A stretch of 64,000 nt of DNA, from the NCBI RefSeq assembly GCF_947623445.1, contig NC_135246.1, positions 10,027,856 to 10,091,855 of the forward strand. The letters are read 5' to 3'. The stretch's first letter is position 1. The number at the start of each line of letters is the position of its first letter. Below, piece after piece: positions 24,462-36,477 of this stretch. This DNA comes from Clavelina lepadiformis. Taxonomy: Eukaryota; Chordata; Ascidiacea; Aplousobranchia; Clavelinidae. The position numbers and the translations under genes were made by a program. The notes beneath the pieces are model-generated. The model ran no database searches and was not told where the DNA came from. It was given only the letters and a program-made list of their open reading frames with translations.

Positions 24462-24722
24462 TTATACAGTTTGTTGAAAAGTATATAGACCAATGAGATT
24501 TACACCACTTTCACAAACCGTAAAGAAAGATGAGAAGGCTTTGTCTACAGATAAGCTCATTAACAAACTTTGAAGCTCATGCATGACTGCTCTCAATTTT
24601 CCAAATCCGGTGTCTAATTCAGCGTTTTGCCTTTCGTCACTCGTAAGTTTCAATTCCAGATACTTGTACTTCTGCACATGATCAAGTTTCAAGTTTCTCT
24701 GCACACTTGCAATAAGTATTGA
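24462..24722 (-). mobile_element. LINE-like reverse transcriptase fragment at end of unit 2
   Basis: The minus strand encodes the same HVQKYKYLELKLTSDE-type peptide as the fragment at 16007-16201, continuing further to VDKAFSSFFTVCES. It marks the right border of the tandem duplication: homology with unit 1 ends at 24722, after AAGTATTGA. Confidence 0.5.
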
Positions 24723-27120
24723 GACGGGTTTCTTGAGAGGTAAATTTCTTTAGTTTTCTTAATGTTTATTTTCATTTATAAGTCAAAACAAACAATGGCA
24801 AAACGATCCAGTACATGTTAAAAGTCAAATTCGGAAAAAGCGAGAAAAACCATGAAGGTGGTCTGCAAATATTAAATAAGTGACCCCAATTTTTTCAACT
24901 ATAGGCCTATGTCAAGCTTTTACCATGACTGTATCCGTAGATCCACGTCATGTAAACTTTGAAGAGAAGCTGACTTAACTATATCTTACGGCATCACTTT
25001 TAAGACTTTAGAGGTAAATTAAGCACCGTGATGACTGATGAACCCTTAATTACCATAGATCACTGTTTTTTACCACCATTTATAACACCCATTTGCCAAT
25101 TTCTTAGTGTTTTATGTGAAGTCAATGCCACATGATTTATTTTCAGTATTTCAGGTTAAATTTCATCACAACCAGTGGCCTTACCTTCTTTCGGAGATCT
25201 TCCAGCTTGGGTTGTTTCGGCGTCAATAAGATTTTTTTTATCTCCAGAAGGCATGAATTGTGTGTCAGTTGATGTTTATGTGGCAAGGTTTAACAGTTTT
25301 TTGAAGTACTATCGCCATCTGCCGAGACTATTCTGTCGTTGACTATAAGAGATCAACCTATTGATTAATTAATTAATTAATTAATTAATTAATTGATTTA
25401 ATTATTAATACAATTTGCAAAAGGTAATTTTTACCTCGCAATTTGTGAATGTTTTGTTTGTCGTGTTATATTTTGACTTCAACTTTGTTCCAAATTCCAT
25501 CAATATCTGCTCATTAAACTGTCTCACTGCCTTTGCTGCTGCTTATCGCAAATCTGTGTACCGGGTTTGCAATACAGATGGCGACCTGCAACGAAGTCGG
25601 GTTTTGTTGACTGCCTTTTGAAAGTTCTTTGAATTTGTTTGACGTCTTGCTCGCAAAAGATTTTCCTTCATCCTTGTTTGACAAGTTCTCTTACTTGATT
25701 CTACAACACCAGTAGCTTCTATTCGATCTTGGGTATTTCGAGGTTCCAAGAGACGTAGATTGTAGACAACGGTAGGTCAGCTCAGCTCTTATTCTACTGT
25801 AACTCAAACGTTCATCACAGAAGAAGAGAAATCGGCTAAAATGCGTAAACGGGTACCGGAATATGCATAGGACCTCTAAAAGTAAAAGTTCTCTGCACTG
25901 TCCCCTATCACCTCCCCGAAACACCTACAGCAAACGCAATGTTGTGTTTTCGGTTATTATGGACGGTTTGTGAGGAAAATGTCACCTACGTTTTAAGCAT
26001 TCCCTTCTGCTCAAACGTTTTTCTTGTTAACCCTCGCGATGAACGATGCGGTATGATTGCCATTCTTGAGAGTACTTATAATTCTTCGTTTTAAATCACT
26101 TTTAATGTGATCTTTTATATTTTAACTGATTTGTTATGAGTATCTTATTAGAAACAGAGCTTCCTTCAGTTTACTTCGAAATTTCATTGAGGCACTCAAG
26201 CTCCTTTGCTGCCACAACAAAGCAGCAGCGCATGGAGCATTATTTATGATGTTGTCAAGCAAGTTATGAATTTCAATAACAAATACTCCGTTTTTGTTTC
26301 TCACATAAATACTTAAATAATCCACATTTATGAATTTACATGTCGACAAAAACCTTTGAGTTTAAGAAAATTTCCTCAAGGCTTTGGTGGTTCACATAAA
26401 GTCAATGTTGCTTAGTGATAACATAAATGTTATATAACTATATTTTTATTACCAAAATCTTTTAAATATCTATAACATGTTTTATAGTGATTATATACTA
26501 AGCTGCAGAGGTGGAAGATTTCCTTCATATACTTGCAGCTAAACATAAACATTTTGATAGTCATTTTATCAGATATACGGTACAGTACAATACCCCAAAA
26601 CTCTTCAAAGCCTTCATTCTCGTTTCCAGACAAAAAAGCCGAGCATTTCCTTTTTAAACTATTAATATAGTGTGAGCAAAAATTTTGTTCCTCATCTTTT
26701 AACGTTTTGGAAGAATATTTTCTAAAAGTGACTGATTATTAATTTTTGTTTTGCTTTGCTATCTATTAGCGTGCTTCGCGCGCCTTTAGAGCGTAATTAA
26801 CTGCGTTTTTGTCTGTTCATATATGTTGCTATTTATATGTGTTGGGCTCAGCCATGGTTTTATCGTTCGATCATTTGTTTATGTTCCTACGTCTTGGCAG
26901 ACGTTCGGCCCTGGTTTACGTTCTCAGCGGTGGTCGGTCTTGTTTGCTCGTCATCGTCTTACGTTTCAACAACGATTGGTGCCCCTGTGGATGTTCCTGT
27001 GCTGTTCATGAAATCGCAATGATCAACGATGGACCGAAATTGTTTGCGTTTATTAATCATTAACAGATTTTTGTAAATCAGTTTGACGGAAGAGTGCAAA
27101 CTTTTTATTGACTTTTCATT
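24723..27120. other. no gene recognised; contains a TTAA microsatellite
   Basis: A (TTAA)n-type simple repeat lies at about 25362-25396. The overlapping open frames between 26809 and 27063 are in three frames at once, which suggests a locally stop-poor GC-richer patch rather than a gene. Nothing else stands out. Confidence 0.5.
25362..25396. repeat. TTAA/AATT microsatellite
   Basis: Uninterrupted TTAATTAATTAATTAATTAA-type simple repeat of about 35 bp. Confidence 0.9.
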
Positions 27121-28840
27121 AACTTTTCTACAATTGAAATATGCAAATTTGATAAAGGCAATGAAGTAGCCATCCTTAACTCCAATGATTACTTCAAACG
27201 ACTAGATGACATAGTACTTGATAAAGAAAAATTTGGAAAAGTTAACTGCCACACGAAAATCCATCCACTAGTTTCACGCGAATGGCAAATAAGCCGCCGT
27301 CTAAAAAGGAAAGACATAAAACGAAACATAGACAAAGAAACTTTTCTTCGCTAATGTCCACTGGTTCACTACCAGGCCTCATTGACGGTGTCGTAAAAAT
27401 ATATAAACCAAACACCCCCTTATGTTCAATAGTTAGCATGGCTGAAATTACTTAATATAAATTATTATCTAAACATATAGATACCTACATTAAACCCAAT
27501 ATCCTCGATAAATACCTAGTTAGTTCTACCACTGACGTTTTAAACAAAATAAAGGAATGCGACCTGAAAAAAGCTGACACCTGGGTTAGTTTCGATGTAC
27601 AGTAGTATCACTCTTCACAAACGTACCCCTCCAAAGCATACCTGAATTAAGAGTCGATTATTTCATCACAGCAAAAACGGCACTGTTACACCACCTTTTG
27701 ATAAAAAAGCATTTACCGAGTGTATATATATACCATTTACTTTTAAATTGGTAACCGGAGGCATGTTCTTGTACAACGACATACTATGTAAACAAATGGA
27801 TGGAGTCGCGACGGGAAATCCATTAGGCCCAACTTTTGTCAATTTCGTTTTAGCACACGTCGAAGCAAAATTACTACAATAAACAGAAATATGCAAACCA
27901 AAACTTGCATTCGATACGTAGATGACACATTCACCGTCTTTGAATATCTAAATCTTTCCTTCCAAAACCAACTAAACGAGCTTTGTCCAAATATAAAATT
28001 TACTATGGAAAAGGAAAACCCCACGTTAGCTTTCTTACACACAGAAAATAGCGTTACCGGTATTTCCTTTGACTCATGGGTATTTCGAAAAAAGATCAAT
28101 ACTGTGCTCCTCTTAAACTTTCACGCAGTAGACTCCACAGAATGGAAAAGAAGTTTTATTTTTTGCTTACTTAGCATACCGTACCTGGTATGTTTGCCCA
28201 AAGAATTTATTATTCGTTACCGAAGTTACTAAACTCCACAAAATATTATTGAATAATAATAGTTATCCCCGGAAAATGTTCGAAACAACTCTGGATTCAA
28301 ATATTGCGTCAAAAACGAACAAAGACTCTGAACATGACACCACAACTGAGGAACCTATCGAAAAACTAACCCTAAAAATACCATATATTGGCAAACGCAA
28401 GACTTATTTTTCGATTTGGTCTAAACATCCGGTAAACCTATACGAACATTCGACCACTTTGCATGCAGCAGAGCACAATATAGGTAGGCCTATCTTAAGA
28501 TATACAGTCTTTATTTTACGTATATATGCTTTTTTCCATTGGTGGTTAATAATATTAATTACTGTATTTATTGGCTTCTTCTCCAAACAAAAAGAGATAC
28601 TTCAATATTTTAAAATTTCATTTTGTTTGGAAGTTGGGAAAGGTGAAATTCAAAATAAAAATCTCTTAATGAAATCTGCAATCTTATTCGCAATGATTAG
28701 ACATCGCAAAAATGCACTCCAAAGCAAAATTCCTTTTCAAGCTGTAGGTTGGCGTCAAAATTACACACTGGTAATATGCACAAACTATAAGACAAAAAAT
28801 CTTTCAAATTATCATCCATAACACTTACATGTACGATAAT
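27121..28840 (+). mobile_element. broken Penelope-like retroelement
   Basis: The plus strand carries, in order, a N-terminal region, a reverse transcriptase core with DGVATGNPLGP and YVDD motifs, and a downstream stretch containing LKIPYIGK. This is the order found in Penelope-like elements. The C-terminal endonuclease was not recognised. The copy is clearly broken by many changes and looks old. Ends were not defined. Confidence 0.75.
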
Positions 28841-28935
28841 ATTTTATCAATATCATGTGTTGAAATATTTTCGATTAAAAAACAAGCAAAGTATATCCAA
28901 CATATTAAAAAACAGAAATGTTTTTTGAAAAAATC

Positions 28936-31900
28936 TTAGTTGTTTAGTTGTATCCATTCGGTATCAGGATGTCCACAGTCTTGTCCAGTTTTTGATCTCA
29001 CCCATGCACTAAATGTAGTCATACGGGTGTACACGCTGGGTTGTCCAACAACTCCGCATTCGAGTCCGTAACTTGTGACACCGTCCACATACCACCTGTC
29101 ACCGTGCTTACATAGAAGGGGACCTCCGCTGTCGCCCTGATACAATGTACAAAAAGCTATAGCTTTTACGCTATATAGTTAACTATGATGTTGATGATAT
29201 AAAACTGATATTTGTTCACAGTAATTGATGAAAATTGCAGTAAAGTAAACTGTACATCGAATGTACGAAGACATACCGTGCAAGTATCGTCGGTACCCAA
29301 GCCCCCAACGCACAGGGAAACATGGGGGTGAAAGTTTGGATAAACACTTTCACATAAATGAACCACTCGCACAGACAATCGGACTTCTTTCAGATAAGTA
29401 TTTCTTGGTCCTCTGCCTATAATACAGTAGGTAAAAAAATATCAACTAGACTATTAGAACTTCAACAAGAACTCTACTTCGCTCATTCATACAATTGAAA
29501 ACTTGCTGGACATCATTCATAGTGAGTTTTTAATTGTCTCACCGGTTGTCGATCCCCAACCGACAGCGAAGCATGTTTGACCAGGCCGAGGTCCCCAGCC
29601 GCTGTTATGTCGGGACGGGGCGACATACTGAGGCATGCAAGCTGGGCGAATCGTCTTCGTCATCTGTAAAGGCGTCTTCAAACGTATCAGTGCGATATCG
29701 TTTGTTGTTGTTTTGAAATCATAATTCTCATGCGGGAAGATTTTGTCGGGAACTTGTTCCTATTCAAGTTTATATATATATACACTTATGTTAAGCTGTA
29801 TATGGGTAAAGTGTTATATTTTACTTGTTACTCCCAGAACAAATAACACAGCTTTCTTTTTAATCGTAATTGGTAATCTATAACGTTTTTCAACTGACGT
29901 TAGTTCCTGGCGTGGGTAGACCCAAATCTCTAAGATGTTTTCCAAAGCGAAGAATGTAGAGATAAGTCTGCAACCTGCACAAAATATGATGGTGAAATGG
30001 GCAACTAAAGACTGAAGAGCAATGATTACAACAACAGCTTGTGTGTTCAAACCAAAAAAATTATGAACTATCGTTTTCCACTTTTCGCCAATAAGCGTTA
30101 TTTCTCGTATATACTTACCCTGTTTCGGGGCGCCGTTTATATCACTGTGAATGTACCTTGCGTGTTACAAGTTACTATAAGATGCAAGAGTGACTTATAA
30201 ACACATATGATCAAATAAACAAAACAAGAACATTGTCGCTATCATAGTGAACTCTAATTTTCGCAAATTGCAAATGTTGCTCCGCTTGTGAATTGCACAA
30301 CACGCTACCTGCAGTACATTTCAAGTGATTATTCTGTATACTAATCTGGGCTATGAATGCACAAACATCTTTCGGGATTGAGGAATAAGAAGCAGTGCAC
30401 ACGCCTTTCAATCAAACCTGTCGTAGGCTGTGTAAATTATTCCATAACTTACGTTTACGTCTTTGTCACAACGTCATACATATAATGCAAAAAGTGCTTT
30501 AGGTTTAAAATATTCAGCAAAGTTCTCAAAACAATCAGAGTTATTTGCATGACTTGAAATGCATGTTTTGTTGTTTTTCTTTGAAAATATCCAATAAGTA
30601 TAAAATATGTCTCATTATATCAAAAAATAATGCTTTGTCTTACAGCATTTTGGTATAGTACTTTATTGAATCTTCTAAGCCAGCTGCAGCCTATAACTAG
30701 CATATTTTTGTAGAAGCGTCACAAGGTAAAAAAGCTATCACGTCGTCATGGACGACCGACACGTTATGCGCTAATTACATATACAGTATAGGCGTTATGG
30801 ATGTTCTATAGTGATCGTAGATGGAGATTTATTTTGACATTTTCGCGCCATGTCGTTTGTATGTTGAGGAGTTATCTACGTGTCTTTGGCTCTAGACAAA
30901 ATTTATCTTTGAAGAACATTTCATTTATTTTATTTTGTAATCTTTACGAATTTATTCAGTATCAAAATTAAACATAGTTCGGCCTATGCTTCTTGGTTTG
31001 AAGATAGATTTTGCGAGATTCACGTCGATTAATACTAGCGTTAAATTTGATTTGCAATGCGAGACATGAATCACACTATCACTATCACTCTATCACAGCG
31101 TTCGCAGTAACCTATTATTACAAATATGTTTTAAGCATATTTTAAGCATTTTAAGCATATAGCTATAAGAAAAGTTAAAGTATCAAAACTATCTTACTCA
31201 AAGCCGAAACCAATGTCATTTTGAAAACAATGCGCAGCCGTCAGTACCCAGCGTGAACAAATAACTGTTCCTCCACAGTGAAATTTTTCTGCCTGATTTA
31301 GTTGGGAATCAAGGATCGACTTTATAATCTGTACCGCCCACGGCCACGATCCATTAACAGAATGCTCTCCACCTTTTCATGAAAAGCAAAAGATACGCAT
31401 TGATTTCATTTTTAGTATTTTGTTAGTTTTAGATAAATTGTTCTGTATAGTCGAACAGTTTATCCGTATACAGGCTATGTGTCATTTCTTTCGCGAAATA
31501 GGAGCGTTACGTGGTTGTTGTACTTAATCATTTGCGTAAAATAACTTACCGACAATTCTTGGATTTGGTAGAAAGAATTGTTTCCCACATTTAATGATAG
31601 TTTCTGGAATGAATGATTAAGATATGAAATTGAGTGTTTTTGCTCACAAAAACGAAAAGCCAAAGAATCTTAGCCAACTATAATCTAAAGTATATTTGAC
31701 GACTATCTAATGATATTGTTTTGTATTATACAGCAAAACGATTGGTGACAATCGTTAAATCAATTTTCTGCAAAAACGTTTTAAATCATTTAGTAAAAAC
31801 TACACTGTTGTTTCTATAACTTTAGACACATACTTTGTGGCTTCGGCCTACATAACTGCGGAGGAATACACGATTCACCATCAAGTATCGGTGCAATAAG

Positions 31901-34227
31901 AGGACAGCCACATCCGGCAACACAAGGAAGACTTGTATTGAAACAATGATCCGGGAGCGAGTTGCGGTTATCACAAGTGAGGGTACAAACAGGAAGGCAA
32001 TCGTTGTAGATTGCCCCACCGAAACACGTTGGAGGTTCTATAAGTTGAAAATGAATGTGTTAATGCTGCAGAACGCACAACGAATGTACTGTTGAATGTT
32101 GAATGTACTGCACTGCCTACAATGACTGACTGTCGAATTAACGATTTAACAAGTTTATCATACATTCAAAAACTAACTTTTAGTTTCCAGTTGATTTCTG
32201 CACAACATTTTGCTGTTGATCAATTCATTAGTAGCATATAAAAACCATATTGTTACTGTATATATATATATAAATTGCACCCACACTATTAAACACTGAC
32301 ATATGCATTTTTTCCATAATATGTGCTTTACCGAAAAATTGTATTATTTAATGGATTTGAAAAGCTTTAAATATTGGATCTTATTTTGTCTTGATCAGAT
32401 TTATTAACGGACTGTTCTGAAGCGCGATAGAACTACTAGACTACATAATCATGTAAAGTGATATAACAACTGAAAAATTTAAGCAAACCATACTTAATAT
32501 AAAAATGGCATCATTGCTTACTGTGTTTTGTAGTGCAATTGATTTCCGTAATGCATTTCGCCCGATAAGAAACTGGTGCTTCAGGAGGACAGACACACCC
32601 AGACCGGGAATCCATGTCTTGAGGCGTGCAGTCATCCCGGACCACAACACCTTCGTCACAACGCAAAGTGCATTGTGGTAAGAATTCAGTGTAAACAAGG
32701 TCGCCCAGACATAGAATATGTAAACCTACACAAAAAAGATAATTATAATGAATTGATAAAAGTACGAACATTTATCTTACGCTTTACTGGTGCCTAAACT
32801 GGTCACCTCTGGGTGGTGGGGTAGTTGGTGTTGCATTAGGCGTAACCAACGAGCTTGTTTCATTGTTCTCAGTTGTCGCCGGAGTAATTGTGGTCGTCGT
32901 AGTCGTTGTAGTTGTTGTTGTAGTTGTTGTGATTCCACGCATAGTATATGACAGTTGAAAACCACGGTACGAGTAAAAGGAGTCGGTAAAAGAGTCAGTG
33001 AAAAATGAAATCCGGACAGAGTTTCCAACTGATGAAAAGACCGGCATGATGACTTGTATGCCGCATAACACCCAATTGGAAACTCCATCTGTTATTGTCA
33101 ATTTATCCACACAGATTGGAACACATCCGGGGAAAAAGCAGGGATACCTGTGCATAATGTCAAAATATATTTAGAACGAATAAGTTTTATTAATTAGTTT
33201 AAGACTAATAACTTCCTCAGTGAAAATAAAAACTAAACGAATGTGAATGATTATGATATTGATGTCAGCCAAAGTCTACCTAGATACACTTGCCGAGGGT
33301 TTTCGATTGAAAGTACTGTGATTTGAACATCAATTGTGCTGCCTTCCGGGCCACGAATCTCCCATTCACAATTGAAGTTGTTCGGATATAGCCCAGGGTG
33401 ACCGGGGGATGACATTTGTCCTGCTTCTTGAGTCATGACTGTAGGATATCCTCCACAATTTACGCCGGTGGTGCGGGCAAAATCGTCTGGAAATTATAGA
33501 GTAACATCACCTCGTAGTTAGTCCGGAAATCACATTTTTTTTTATAATATAGAAGACTAAAACAAATTTTGGTAGATGTAACAACGTTGATAAAGGCCGT
33601 ACAGACATCTTCAAATATTCACAAGCTTACGGTACCTGGAACGCAGTTCCCATTTTCCATAACATAACCTTGATCGCAACAATATTCTACAGTCCGAAAG
33701 CACACCCTTACCCTGTGTAATGAGAATTAAGTAGCTGAAATGACCTTTAAAATTCATTATTCAAAACGTTCCGAATACTAAAATACTATAAAGTTCATAT
33801 GAGTTTCCATTTCCTTGAATACTTACGATATATTCTCGCTCTCTACCGGGCAAGAATACTTCTCTTCTCGAGTGCAAACCCTACCAGTTTGTCTTTTCTG
33901 TCGACTTCTGCAAAGAGTTAAGATCGTTTGTCCAGTTATGTATTCATACTTGCGATAAACGACACAATGTTTCAGGCCTAGGCTCGTGCTTTCACAAGAC
34001 GAGTTCAGTATTACTATTATTGCCAATATTACCTTGCAAGCAGATTAACATTTTTCTTTGTCATGACTGCGCCATCCACTGTTTTGAGCAGAGCCAGCGT
34101 TAACGATAAATAAACTAATATGTGTAAGTACATCATTAACAATAAGCTTATATGATGTTGGTCTTAAACACTGAATAAATAAAACTAACACTGAAAAGAT
34201 ATTTACCTGGCTTTTTAACAATAGCAT
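28936..34227 (-). CDS. protease 1: secreted CUB-TIL-TIL-trypsin serine protease
   Basis: Fourteen exons: 34207-34227, 33950-34032, 33827-33907, 33636-33712, 33294-33486, 32807-33147, 32522-32725, 31834-32037, 31550-31603, 31198-31372, 29899-29974, 29543-29759, 29277-29416 and 28936-29136. They total 2067 nt, 688 residues. In order: signal peptide (MLLLKSQVILAIIVILNSS), Cys-rich EMI-like segment (VEYCCDQGY), one CUB, a Thr-rich linker, a TIL-like domain, a ten-Cys TIL domain, and an S1 peptidase activated at PNPR/IVGGEH. The triad is His in TAAHC, Asp in TNDIALI and Ser in GDSGGP. An Asp six residues before the Ser predicts cleavage after Lys/Arg. It is probably a secreted zymogen tethered by its Cys-rich half. 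The first two exons are inferred from phase and signal-peptide character. Confidence 0.82.
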
Positions 34228-36477
34228 AAAAGTAGCACTATGTATCTGCGTAGGTATATGATGTATAAAATTAACGATATAATAACTGATATATGAAATT
34301 AACGTTTGCTCTATATCTGTCCTCAAAAACCTGATATGCTTCCTTTATCAGAAACATAGCTATACCAAGAAATTACCAAAATGTCTACCAACAAAATAAC
34401 TGCAAGATTAAAATTTCGGTCAGTGTTTCTGCTCACATACAAAATGACGCTATGTGCTTTTCTAGTTTTTCTAAAAATTAAAGGTAGCAGGTTCGATATT
34501 ACCAATAAAATGTGACGTCAAATCGAGTGACATCTGCGCAAGCGTTGGCCGGAGGCAAGTCCAGCAAAAGTTAAATAAAAATTTCAATTGTGTGACGATC
34601 GACGTATCGATATGTACGTAACACTAACGCTAATGTGGGCTATTATATACTACACGTTTTACGTAGAATGACGTAGAAAAATACAAACGAAATGAGTTTT
34701 ACTATAATTAAATATTTTATCCATGCTCTACGTATTGCTTTTTTGGTACAACAGGAGATAATTTTGATTTGTTTTTACTATGAAATCACCAATTAACTAT
34801 TACATATGAAAACTGACGCGATTGAAGGAAAACATTTTTAGTGGGTTATATAAATTATAGCTTTATATTCGATTATGTATATTAAAATGTCGTCTGATAA
34901 ATTATATACTATATAAAGTTTTCATTTAACCGGAATTGTTGTAAGATGGAGAATAATTCCAAATCTGAGCAAACAGATTTTATACCATGACAATGCAGCC
35001 GCAATCTGAGTTATGTTGACGTTTGTACAACAACTTGTTAGCGAATTTAAGCCCATAAATTAAACCCAGTAAGCTTAAATTATAGACTTGTTATTGTGGT
35101 CTAAGCACTAGAGTTCCAAGGCTAGTTTCTCGAAAATAAACTTAGCGATAATTTAACAAAAACCTTACTTGTGTTAATTAAAAAGTGGTGACAAAACGTT
35201 TGTTGCACCCACCATGAAATTAAATAATTCATACGTTGTGTTTAATGTTTGTGTAACAACGCTTAGTTAATATGTTTTATTCACTGCCAACACCTGTTTG
35301 GCACATAACATTTTTATCGTTTTTACGTCGCTACATTAGGCATTTTACATGTTTGTGTTTTACCTTTTTTTGCTTAACCGTGCGTGTTTTATTTAGACTT
35401 GTCTGTACCTTGCGGATATATAAGAGTTATTTCGTTTGCGCCACGGGGTTCAGTTTTTAATTAGGTTGTGCTGGCGTACTGATAAGAATAAAAGCATGAT
35501 GGATCGTGCTTGAAAGTTGAGTTGGTGTCGCGGTTTAGAGCTACTACGGCACAGAACCAGTTGCAAATCGGGAAAGTTCAATTCTCGTTACATTTGTTTT
35601 AATGTTTTTTTTATCTACTAACACTAAAATAATCCAAACTCGGTAAAAAGAACCTTAATTGTTATTTTTTGGCTAATTTCTTTACAATATTCACAAAACC
35701 AATCCAAACGTTCAAATTAATTTAAGAATATCGGAATTATCGACAAAATTTAATTTTTTACTTGTGCTGGTGGGATGTTTCTAGTGAAAATACATTAATG
35801 CATTCCTGTGTAAATATAGATCTTCAACCTATTTTACTATAAAATTTCTGTTTGCTCATGTGTCTCGCACAGTTTGGGTAACCTCTTTGGAATTTAAGCC
35901 CATCCAATACATAGAAAGAATCACCTCCACACTTCTGACAGGCAGATGGAACTTACTATTTAAAAAACATAGTATAAAGTTTTGGCCATGGCAGTTTACT
36001 TTCAATACACTTTAGATTGTAAAAGTTAAAAGTTCCTTAGCAGGTCAGATTACAGATATTTTATACCATTCGAAAAATGAGCTGACAGAAATGAAAAATT
36101 AGGATACAAAAGTTTTGCAAAACTCTCTCAGCGCTTCACATCTTCCACATCAACCACTATTAATAACAGTCAGCTATTCAGTATATACTATATCTTCAAC
36201 ATGTGCAAATAATACTAGTGGTTTAGGTTTATATAACGGCAGGCATACTTCAGTTATGGGAATATAGCTACAGTAGTCTATCATAAATATTACAGATATT
36301 TTGTTTGTGGTGTGGATGGTTAACAAGCATAATTTTCACTCTGAGAGAATTGGGAGCGAATATAAACATGACACTGCACGTTACACAGAACCAGAGACAG
36401 TAACTCAAACAAAGACAATATCAGGAAATTTACATTTTAAATTAATAAACTGGATTTGAATTGGATCTGGCATCCAC
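34228..36477. other. spacer between the two protease genes
   Basis: No coding exon, RNA gene or clear repeat was recognised. Promoter elements of protease 1 and the 3' untranslated region of protease 2 must lie here, but I cannot place them. Confidence 0.5.

Larger units (their letters stand above)
16202..24722. repeat. unit 2 of the tandem segmental duplication
   Basis: It starts at the same base as 4719 and ends in the same LINE-like fragment as unit 1. Because the left breakpoint lies in intron 6 of gene A, the plus-strand copy (C) lacks its promoter and first six exons. The copy of B (D) is complete in structure. Two stretches, about 22082-22598 and 23297-23942, have no counterpart in unit 1. 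Confidence 0.85.

Noticed and set aside
26809-27063. Three overlapping open frames near 26.8-27.06 kb
   Set aside because: Open in all three forward frames at once, which is typical of stop-poor non-coding sequence; none has a domain.
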